Assembly: GCA_033964015.1 (NCBI GenBank)
Contig: CM066919.1
Span: forward strand, 29,913,459 to 29,977,458
Source of the DNA: Scolanthus callimorphus
Taxonomy: Eukaryota > Cnidaria > Anthozoa > Actiniaria > Edwardsiidae
Length of the DNA stretch: 64,000 nucleotides
Direction of reading: 5' to 3'
A program made the position numbers and the translations under genes. Shown one piece after another: positions 37,501 through 46,500 of this stretch; the stretch's first letter is position 1, and each line of letters starts with the position of its first letter. The notes beneath the pieces were generated by a model that saw only the letters and a list, made by a program, of their open reading frames with translations, searched no databases and was not told where the DNA came from.

Positions 37501-39077
37501 TTCGTACTGTGTACACTCATCTAGACATTAAGTAAATAATCCTTTAGTAAGAAGTGAATTAGCCACAGACCATTTATTAAAACGGGCTTAGCCATTATTA
37601 GAAGATACCATTCAATTCGGGATTCAATTAAAAGAAACAAAAGAACGATCAATCATCTGAGTGTGATACATTAGATTTATAGATCTAAATTTAATTACTT
37701 GTTTACATACATATAGCTTTCGTTAGTCAACTACAGTTAATTAGCTTTTGATCTTCAATTGCGTGTAATTTATTGACCACGCGCAATTGACTGTTTATAC
37801 TTACTGTTTACTAGTAACAGAAACAACCTAATTGACCTTTTGGTCTTCTTCGATATTTTGTAACAACTACTCGACCTCAACTCAAACTTCAACTTAGTAT
37901 AGATAGCTTTTACATCCAGCTACTCATGTATATGTAGTTTAAGATAGAGACTACACGGAATGTATGTAAAAACTCTTTTCAAGCGTACTTGGGCGTATGT
38001 ACCGATATGCATACCTCTGGGCTATAATAAATGCAGTTGCTAACTGGTCCCTGGTACTGCACTCCGATAGGTCAACCTGGACCTAGCCCAGGGACACTTG
38101 CAGTCGTACACGCGCGCGGGTCGCTTGGCCTATAAAAGGCGCTGTCCTACGCTGAGACATAAATAATATACTTATACATAGAGAGATACAGTAAAGTCAT
38201 TGTGATCATCAACCTGCGTACTCTACATTTGACTAGTCTACCCCAGCTTCACATAACGGAACCCCGTTACAACATTACCTTGTCGAATGTTTTTTTGAGT
38301 TCCAGGGCCGGTCAAAATGATGCAGCCGCTGGGCTTTAAAAGGCTCCAGCTAGCAAAGTTTGGGGCTCTGGGCTCCGAGACTACATTACCGGTTCGGGCG
38401 ATTTTTTTATTTACGCCCACTTCATGGCACTTAGAAATTTTTAAGGCAAGTTATTTAGAAAAAGGAAAAATTAGTGATGGTGGTGCGAACCCTCAACCCT
38501 GTGCAAATTACCTATTCATAACCCAATATCTTACACATGAGCTACGAGAGAGTTCGCAGGTCAACATGCTCCTTTTAATTCACTCGTAGGACGAGAATAT
38601 GTGAATCATAATGAATATTTATACTAGCTAGCCGCCATCTTGAAGTGGGCGTAAAAAAATAAATTCGCCCGGTTCGGTAGGGTTCCAGGGCTCCTAGTCT
38701 CCCTTTTAAGCCTGCATAGATTAGCTCGGCCCCTAGAAATTCCCGGCATGCTGTGTGTTGTGTTCCTCGCGCACTTGGATACTATATCTCTCGACGTTTT
38801 CTCATCCCTAGGCTGTGATGAACTACCTGTGGTTCAATCGAACACTGTCCCAGTCCGTAGTGGACCCCAGGCTTCATCATCAGCTGATGCCCATGTATGT
38901 GCGAGTGGACAAGGACTATCCCATGCCCCAGGCCATTATTGACGGCCTAAGGAAACTTGGACATGACGTTAGACTGAAGTCTGGTTTGCTGTGGTCCAGG
39001 CTGTTGCTCAGCAACGAGACGGAAAACTGTTTGGCAAATCTGACCCGAGGAAACAAGGCTGGTCGGCTGGCTTTTAA
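28533..39077 (+). CDS. Gamma-glutamyltransferase, membrane-anchored, 9 coding exons
   Basis: Exons: 28533-28597, 32256-32509, 32823-33056, 33761-33962, 34573-34877, 35464-35599, 36307-36497, 37178-37418, 38812-39077, about 631 residues. Residues ~1-30 are cytoplasmic. One hydrophobic span ([21 protein letters not shown], listed here to its limits at 32283-32345) makes a type II anchor, followed by a Thr/Pro-rich stalk. The catalytic domain holds the family marks: [28 protein letters not shown] (substrate Arg), [35 protein letters not shown] contains the Thr where the precursor cuts itself and which becomes the nucleophile. NNEMDDF, PLSS and SGGT line the active site. The enzyme cleaves or transfers the gamma-glutamyl group of glutathione outside the cell. 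A 5' untranslated exon may end at about 28420. Exons 6 and 9 have one-base frame breaks; the true C-terminus is [12 protein letters not shown] with TAA at 39075. Confidence 0.94.
29298..29487. mobile_element. ~190 bp inverted-repeat element, gamma-glutamyltransferase intron 1
   Basis: AACCTCGTTCCCAGGGTCTTCT at the left is mirrored by AGAAGACCCTGGGAACGAGGTT at the right. The inside is G+C rich and non-coding. Confidence 0.75.
29522..29673. repeat. ~90 bp direct duplication in gamma-glutamyltransferase intron 1
   Basis: TCCCGAGTCT, TGTTAGTCTCTCTTTG, GGGCGACATTTGACGTGAC and close variants appear twice, starting near 29522 and 29612. Confidence 0.7.
33262..33478. mobile_element. ~220 bp MITE family copy, gamma-glutamyltransferase intron 3
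   Basis: CCCAGAGCCCCCCAGCTCGTC start, ATACAGAGCC, AGCCAATCACCAAAGGCCC and ACGAGCCGGGGAGCTCTGG end match the family. Confidence 0.75.
34881..35099. mobile_element. ~220 bp MITE family copy abutting a splice donor
   Basis: Starts only a few bases after the donor of gamma-glutamyltransferase exon 5 (34878). CATTCTCGAACCCAGAGCTC and GAGCTCTGGGTACGAGAATG are its ends. GCGCATGCCCCAACGCTC is inside. Confidence 0.8.
35489..35515 (+). other. Frame break in gamma-glutamyltransferase exon 6
   Basis: The frame entering from exon 5 ([10 protein letters not shown]) hits TGA at about 35510. The conserved [14 protein letters not shown] block follows one frame away. A missing A in the AAA at 35489-35491 would repair it and give phase 0 at the exon end, which exon 7 requires. 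Confidence 0.82.
36487..36630 (+). repeat. Tandem repeat (period ~37) of the gamma-glutamyltransferase exon 7 donor
   Basis: ATCAATCTCTTGTAAGT with ~20 following bases recurs at about 36487, 36524 and 36561, and a decayed copy lies near 36610. Each holds a GTAAGT donor. The first is the true exon end, since it joins exon 8 in phase (INL-FFGSRYRS). Confidence 0.88.
36641..36774. mobile_element. ~135 bp relative of the 11536 MITE, gamma-glutamyltransferase intron 7
   Basis: GTCCCTGGCGTTCAAGGCGGGC and CAGGAACGCCAGGGA ends, GTGACGTCACCCAGG inside. Confidence 0.65.
37690..38275 (+). mobile_element. Possible solo LTR, gamma-glutamyltransferase intron 8
   Basis: The block has a TATA box (CCTATAAAAGG near 38130), AATAAATG upstream, and ends CCCCGTTACA before sequence unlike it. 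TGTTTACAT may be its start. No clean target duplication was found, and no second copy is in the window. Confidence 0.3.
38387..38680. mobile_element. ~295 bp MITE, gamma-glutamyltransferase intron 8
   Basis: TACCGGTTCGGGCGATTTTT with ATTTACGCCCACTTCA is mirrored by TGAAGTGGGCGTAAA and TTCGCCCGGTTCGGTA. Confidence 0.78.
38985..38987 (+). other. Frame break in gamma-glutamyltransferase exon 9 (TTT, one base short)
   Basis: The frame [14 protein letters not shown] continues into an unrelated sequence, while AVVQAV...[18 protein letters not shown] and a stop lie one frame over. One more T in the run at 38985-38987 joins them. Without it the ORF runs on into the poly-G tract downstream. Confidence 0.85.
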
Positions 39078-39087
39078 AGAGGGGGGC

Positions 39088-39151
39088 CGGGGAAGGGCAG
39101 GCTGTGGGGGGGGGGGGGGGGGGGGGGGGGGGGCGGGGAAGGGCAGGCTGC
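39088..39151 (+). repeat. 28-base G run flanked by direct repeats, just after the gamma-glutamyltransferase stop
   Basis: A pure G tract spans 39106-39133. CGGGGAAGGGCAGGCTG occurs on both sides of it. It begins ~28 bases past the stop codon, so it would be in the 3' UTR. Confidence 0.9.
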
Positions 39152-39658
39152 AGGCCCGTAGCCAGGGATTTTTGTGGGGGGTGCTAATCTAGAAAAAGCG
39201 GACCAATGTGGTATGAATTTGTTTTTTATTGAGAAACCACTAGTCAAAATTCGCTAGAAAAAGCAAACATAAGTGCTTTTTTTACTGTGTACAAATGTGG
39301 ACCTTTTTGTTTCTTTTTGTCGCGTGGGGGGAGGGGGCATATCAAGATAGCAGTGTCGCCTTTCTAGAGATTGACCGGGCTTCCTGTGGTATCTTGTCTA
39401 CACGTTGCCAGGCTCTTGACCGTGAACACGAGAGTGGAAAATGCACCTAGCATCTTTCCTCGAGTATATTTGAGTTCTGGTTGAGTTTTAAGCTTTCTAA
39501 GCCAATAGAAATAGTGAAAAACTTACTGGGATTCCAAATATGGTATGCAGATATTTCCTTATAAGGAAGTTGGAGAATGTCGACACTTTTTCAAGGGAAC
39601 TATCTTGATATGGGGGGGTGCTTGCGCACCCCGGAACCCCCCTTGGCTACGGGCCTGG
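39151..39658. mobile_element. ~508 bp MITE downstream of gamma-glutamyltransferase
   Basis: CAGGCCCGTAGCCAGGG and CCTTGGCTACGGGCCTG ends, next to GGGGGGTGC and GGGGTTCCGGGGTGC-type sequence. A related inner piece (GGAATTCCAAATATGGTA) recurs near 59340. Confidence 0.75.
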
Positions 39659-39736
39659 GCTGTTTGCGAGCTGTTTATGATGCAAGATCTGGCGTTCTCG
39701 TGCGCAGAGAGAAAAATGCATTGTAAACGTACATGT

Positions 39737-39866
39737 AAAGGGCCATCATCAACTGGGAGTCTTTGCGCCCCGTTTTCTTTTGTTTTCAAATAGATCCATT
39801 GTTTTTCGGGTGCTCTGATTGGCTGATAGCCTTGCAAAGGCTCTCGGTTGATGATGAGCCTTTAAC
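39737..39866. mobile_element. ~128 bp MITE copy 2, intergenic
   Basis: AAGGGCCATCATCAACTGG and CGGTTGATGATGAGCCTTT ends. About 85% like 15977-16104. Confidence 0.75.
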
Positions 39867-40085
39867 GCTATTGGTCTGAATAGTCTATCATCTTCGCTGT
39901 ATATATCGCAGTTTTATTAGACTAGACCAACTGGGAGCAACTCTCTTTTCGACCTTACAGACCTATTATTAAAATGAGAAAGGTCGGCGTTACAACGTAG
40001 ATTTTGAGTTTTTTTCATACGATATTTCGGCTGGCCAAACCAGCCTTCTTAACAGGTACTGTGAATATATAATGGAATGCCATGT

Positions 40086-40195
40086 TGCTCAGCCTAGTCC
40101 CAGGCGTTCCTCGTATGCAAGGGTGGTAAACCACTGAATGAATGTGCGCGGGCTCAAACAGGGCTTTTCCTGTGACGTCACGTTCCTGTACTTGT
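40086..40195. mobile_element. Truncated relative of the 11536 MITE
   Basis: CAGCCTAGTCCCAGGCGTTC at one end and GTGACGTCACGTTCCTG inside; the other end is missing. Confidence 0.6.
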
Positions 40196-40947
40196 ACTGA
40201 ACAAACGTACCCCCTCCCCCTTCAAAAGTCAATGGTCGACCCCTAAAAAGAGACAACTTGTAAAAATAGACAACTTCTGTCTTTCTTACGAGGTTAGCGT
40301 CAGACGGAAGCCATTTCGTGATAATGAAGCCCTAGTGGGCGCGAGTCTTGGGCTAGCTCTTGGCAAAGCTAATTAGCCAATCAGAAAATATCAGGAGGCA
40401 GCGCACTTTCTTTCGTAGCTCGTAGACACTACGCATGATTTTTTCCAGGGATGGATGCTGAAAAAGAAAACCATAAGAATAGATATGGTAAACATCAAGA
40501 GAAAATGATCCCCAGAGAACGCAACCCCAACACACGGATCTCTTTCCGGCCATGACAGTGACAGAAGAGCGTGACGTCTTTCTATTTTTAGAACAGGGAG
40601 CTATTTTAGCGGCGCCTTCTGATTGGACGTATCCTAGCAACAGACATCACTGTGAGGATGCATGTGTGACCAGCATGCTACGTGACGCTGCACTGTTGCT
40701 GTTCTCGTAATTTGATTGGCTGATACGCTGCTTGCATCAACACGCGCGCGCTTCTAAACCAACGGAAAACAGTTCGAATGCGCGTAAATCTATTTTTAGA
40801 ACTACTGCCACTCAGATACTTAAATACTTAAATAATTAACCCTAAGGTAGCTTTCGCTAAAGTCTAGGGAGCGGCGTGAGTTCTATAGTCGCCGCAGGTG
40901 GCCAGGGATCGCGAACGATCGTACAGCAGGCAAGGCGCTGGCTTTAA

Positions 40948-43241
40948 GGAGGCTGCCTACAATTTTTTCTGCTCTCCACCACCAAACTTTGTTTGCCTGC
41001 TGTTCAGGCTCAAAAACCTGTACCGGTCTGAACTTTCACATGGTTACCCTGGAGGGTTTGAACTTTGTTGTAGTGTGCATTGTGTTGTGATCGGAGTTGC
41101 TATAGCAACGTTATAACCACACCCTTGTTTATAATACGTAGCCATCAGACGCGCTGCGCGACCTAAACTTTTCTAATGACACCCCTCGCACTATCCCTGA
41201 GTAGCTAACATTAATCACAGCAAGTTTGGAGAGCATTCATTGGGCCGATTTTATGTTATTCGAACGGACTTTTTCAGGCTCCAAAATGTCAAAGTTATTT
41301 ATGCCGCAAAGATTTCCTTGAAAAGAATGGCTAATATCTGCGGAATTAAAAGATCCTTGCCGCCCGAATAATCTACAAACCCAAGGCAATGTACCAGCCA
41401 AATTTCACTTCTTGGAATGCTTCCGATTTTGTTTGGCATGTGTTCAAGCAAACTGCAAAATTTGAGAAATTACATTATAAATCTTACGTTTGTTATAAAA
41501 TTTACACTTTTCGCCTCTGACAAAAATCTCATATGATTTTTTTTTTGATACTTCCGTAAATTAATCTTGAATATATACCAAAAATAACCCTCTAAGTCTC
41601 GAGTTCATTGAAGTATTTTAAGGCACCGAGAAAAAATGCTAAACTTCACTACTCTTTCGGTTTGCTCGAGCCGGTTTTTGCCATTGTACTTTGTTTTCAC
41701 TTGTTGTAGCTTTCACGTGGCTGTCCCTGTAATCAGTGAAGCGGACTACATTCCATCATGGGAATCAAACTAACTAACTACAACAACAAAAGATAATGCA
41801 TATTCTATTACCTTTTAGGTACAGACCATTACATGGATTGATGCAGTCGAAATGCCTCCAAAAATAACCAGTAAGCTTCTGAGCGGGAAAAATAGATTCC
41901 TGCAAGCCGGTAAAGCAGACGAAAATAGCAGCTAGGGCTCTCAAAAAATACCAGGCACTCCTTCCATTTTCTTTTTTTTGTTTTGGCCGAATGAAGACAA
42001 AATAATTTGAGTTGCCTTGATTGCTAGTGTTGCTAAATGTCTTCTCTTTTCACGTGTTGGCTTGTGACTTACCTGAAAAGCCATTTAGTGACAATGAATA
42101 TCGCGAGAAGATCCAACAAATAGATAATAGAAAACATTTACAGCTTGGATTTGCAAGCGTTCAGGCTGGCCATATAAATGTTTAACTTGACAGATAACTG
42201 ACTTTTCTCAGACGTCTCAAATGATAAAAACCACTAGGTAAACAAGAAAAGACGCGAACAACAATTCAGTATTTTTCTAATCAACAGAATGCAAAGAGTT
42301 AGAAAGCTCAATATTATCAAGTTAACGTTCATAATAAATGTTGTTGGCTTGTTATTGCGTGACATTGTTTGCTACGCTTTGCGAGTCAGATGAATGTTGA
42401 GTCAATGGCCCATGAAAACTACAACACGCTGGAATGTAGTTCGCTTCACTGATTACAGGGAAAACCACGTGAAAGCTACAACAGGTGAAAACAAAGTACA
42501 ATGACAAAAACCGGCTCGAGCAAACCGAAAGAGTGGTGAAGTTTAGCATTTTTTCTCGGTGCCTTAAAATACTTCAATGAACTCGAGACTTAGAGGGTTA
42601 TTTTTGGTATATATTCAAGATTAATTTACGGAAGTATAAAAAAAAAAAAATCATATGAGATTTTTGTCAGAGGCGAAAAGTGTAAATTTTATAACAAACG
42701 TAAGATTTATAATATAATTTCTCAAATTTTGCAGTTTGCTTGAACACATGCCAAACAAAATCGGAAGCATTCCAAGAAGTGAAATTTGGCTGGTACATTG
42801 CCTTGGGTTTGTAGATTATTCGGGCGGCAAGGATCTTTTAATTCCGCAGATATTGGCCATTCTTTTTCAAGGAAATCTTTGCGGCATAAATAACTTTGAC
42901 ATTTTGGAGCCTGAAAAAGTCCGTTCGAATAACATAAAATCGGCCCAATGAATGCTCTCCAAACTTGCTGTGATTAATGTTAGCTACTCAGGGATTAGTG
43001 CGAGGGGTGTCATTTGAAAAGTTTAGGTCGCGCAACGCGTCCGATGGCTGCTAATTATAAACAAGGGTGTGGTTATAACGTTGCTATAGCAACTCCGATC
43101 ACAACAAAATGCACACTACAATAAAGTTCAAACCCTCCAGGGTAACCATGTGAAAGTTCAGACTGGTACAGGTTTTTGAGCGTGAACAGCAGGCATACAA
43201 AGATTGGGCGTTGAGGGCAGAAAAAATTGTAGGCAGCCTCC
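40948..43241. mobile_element. 2.3 kb fold-back element with ~820 bp inverted arms and TTAA flanks
   Basis: TTAA lies at 40944-40947 and 43242-43245. Arms 40948-41765 and 42422-43241 are inverted copies (ends GGAGGCTGCCTACAATTTTT). The 655-base centre has no ORF of note. TTAA duplications are typical of piggyBac-type transposition. ORFs in the arms mirror each other and are not genes. It ends ~330 bases before the agmatinase ATG. Confidence 0.85.
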
Positions 43242-43573
43242 TTAAAAGCTTCTAAAGTAGGCGAATCTGCTACCTGGGTCATGGGGTTGCGTGGTTTGCG
43301 TGGGGATCATTTTCTCTTGTAAACATCCGTCTCGCCCTGCCCATAATGCATTGCTTTGTTTTTGTTCACATGATTCATTGCATCAGGTCCATCAGAAAAC
43401 TCCTCTGACTAAAATATGCAAAGAAATTCTACAATTACGAACTTTCTTGCGCTTTGGCGAAGCAGTGTATTATGGGCAGGGTGAGACGGATGATGATCTA
43501 GAGCGTGACAAAGTCACGCCACTTTTGCAGTGCCAGTTTCGCTGGCGGAGGCGTCTAGCGACGACCTTTCGAC

Positions 43574-46500
43574 ATGTTTTCCCTTGCCTTGCGAACTTCA
43601 TGCCGCTTTCCAACAGGGATATTCACTGCTATAGGCTTCAGGGGCTTCAAAACAGCATGTATTTTTAGTCAAAAACAGTTCAATTCTCCCATGTCTCCGG
43701 ATGAAATGCCTCGTGCAGGAGGGATAGCCACAATGATGAGACTTCCGCTCCAAAAATCAGCTGCTGGTCTCGACGTTTGCTTCACGGGGATTCCATTCGA
43801 TTCTGGGGCTTCCAATAAAACTGGCACCAGGTACGGGAATTCAATTGTTATTCTTGGGTCAGACGTCGTTACCCTACTACGTCCTGACTCTCCTCGAAGC
43901 ACGAGTAATAAACCTTTGAAATCTTTAGGGCTCAGGCTTAGGTTAAAGCCCCATGCCCCCTCCCCCCCCCCCCCCCCCCCCGGCTCCGCTGTCCCTGATA
44001 CTAAGACCCCGTCCACACTACACCGTTTTCAAACGAAAACGGATACTTTTTGCGCCGTTTTCAAAAAGATTTGCGTCCACACTTATCGACAGATAAGATG
44101 GGAGTCCTCTATGTTAAGGCCCTACAACCAACAACAGGCGCAGCACCTTTTGAGTCCTTAGTCGTTGCTGACATAGGGGATGTTCCCATCAATACTTTTA
44201 ATATCAAAAAGACTGTAGACATCATCCACAAGAGCATTGGGGATATTGTCAAGTCAGGATGCACTCCCCTAGTGCTGGGAGGAGATCACACCATCACATA
44301 TCCTATCCTGAAAGCCATTAAAGTAGGTTTTATTAGGCTGTGTGCTGCTCCCTTGGGTGCTCGTTGGGAACTTTTGATTTTACTCGGCCTAAAAGGTGCC
44401 AAAAAGGGTGTGGCTTAGTTGATTTTGACCCCTACCAACAAGTGTGATATTGATAAAACCATTGTTGCTTGATTTGCTAGAATGGACCCCTGAAAGGTAC
44501 CTATAACATTGCAAGTGTTTGAATTTTAACCCCTAAAAGGTACCAGAAGCCTGATTTTAAACCAAGGTATGACTAGCAACCCAACCCCAAAAAAAAGCAC
44601 AGATTAAAGCACGGGTGGCGCAGGGTGTAGAGCGCTTGCCTCATCTCTGAGCACTGGGTTCGATTTCCAGCCAGGCTAGTTGGGATATTTCTCTGCTGTT
44701 CCGAACTTTTGTTCATCATGATTCATCATTTCTTCTGGATTTTATGTCTTTCGAATGAGACAGTACTCCGAGGTCCCGTCTCAATTTTCCTATAATTATA
44801 GTCATACTCCAGGTGGTCATGGCAGGACAAACTAAAGTAAATGCTAACATGTAGTTCTTTCAATAAAAACCAAAATCAAGCCAAAAGGTTCTAGACTTTT
44901 GACTTTTTGTCAAAATTGCTCGATATCCTGGTAAAGTCTATCTTAAAACTCGTACTGTTGTGTTAATTAACAGGACAAATATGGCCCTGTGGGTATGGTC
45001 CATGTAGATGCGCATGCTGATGTTAGTAAAAGCATGTATGATGAAGATGTGTTTCATGGGAGCCCATTTATCGAGCTGTCGAAGAGGGTTTGCTAGATAT
45101 CAAGCGTGTCATTCAGATTGGTCTGCGAGGGTCTTGGTATGATAGCACTGGTTATCAAGCCTCACGGGACTTGGTAAGTGTTTTACTGGCTGGCCTGTCG
45201 CGCTTTGCCTGACTTCACTCGCTTCGACCGCCATATTGAAAGCACAAAGCGCGGATAGCTGAGAGCAAGGGGTAGCCTGGCAACAGGCATACGAAATCTA
45301 CTCTAATGCTGTTTCCTTGGCTCTTTTTGTGATATCAAAAGGTGCAAGGAAATCTCCCCATGTTATCAACATAAAAATAAAGTATTCTCATTACTCATTA
45401 CTCCCTGATTATGTTCTCAGTTCGTCTTTTTGTAAATCATGGATACGTTTAGTGTAGACACGAGTTATTGTGGTGGGCCAAATGTCACTCGCTCACTCAT
45501 ACTCAAGTGTTAGCTCATGACATCATCAAAACTAGAACAATTTTCTCAAGAACGGCACATTGCTAGGTGACCAAACTTGGGTTTGAAGTTATCTTCATGA
45601 CAAGGGGGGTCTAAAACCAAAGGCACCAAAGTCACATGACATGACGTCATCGATGACGTCATCAAAACCAGAAAAATTGATATATCGAGAACAGAACATC
45701 GCTAGGTGACCAAACTTGGGTAAAGTTATCTTTGTGACAAGGAGGGTCCAGCACCAAAGTTACATGACATGACCTCATCGAAGACGTCATCAAAACTAGA
45801 AAAGTTAATATTTCGAGAAGGGAACATCACTAGGTGACCAAACTTGGATAAAATTATCTTTGTGACAATGGGGGTCCAGCACCAAGGTCACATGGTATAA
45901 CGTCATTGATGACGTCAGCACAACTAGAAAATTGATATCTCTGGAAGGGAACAGCACCAGACGACCAAAACATGGATAAACAGTATCCACGATTTCACCG
46001 AGGCACTTGGTGCCTTTGATTCCTCTGCAGGGTTTCCGAGTGGTGCCCGCAGATGAGTGCTGGTACAAGTCCCTCAAGCCCCTCATGGCTGAGGTCCGTG
46101 ATCAGATGGGGGATGGACCTGTTTACATCTCCTTTGATATTGATGCCTTGGACCCTGCATTTGCCCCTGGGACAGGTAATAAGGGGTTGATCACGCTCAT
46201 TGCCGGTTTCAAGCCGTGAGTGGCTGGGGCAAATCCTTTAATATATCGATGGTCCGTTCAAGACCAACACTAGGGGAGAAAAGGCATGCTCAACTATACA
46301 AAATCCCAAAGTTTGGTATTAACCAGTCAAATAGTGATCGAGAAACAGCCATTCAAAAAGTCCAAAATTTTACAAGATTTGTGTGAAATCCGGACGCGGC
46401 GTCCGGAAAACCATACAAAGCTTATAAAATGTTGGCATCTTGGAATGGCTGTATCTCGATCGGAATTTCAACAATCAACGCCAAACTTTAGGATTTTGTA

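Larger units (their letters stand above)
39078..43573. other. Intergenic: gamma-glutamyltransferase to agmatinase
   Basis: G run, the 39151-39658 and 39737-39866 elements, a truncated repeat at 40086, then the 2.3 kb fold-back element. The ~330 bases before the agmatinase ATG must hold its promoter; nothing distinct was recognised. Confidence 0.6.

Noticed and set aside
40898..43282. Mirror ORFs on both strands (for example 40898-41116 and 43073-43282) as paralogous genes
   Set aside because: They are the same sequence in the two inverted arms of a transposable element and show no protein family motif.
44611..44690. tRNA gene
   Set aside because: Box A and B are present, but the acceptor and anticodon arms do not pair. 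It is better read as a tRNA-derived SINE.
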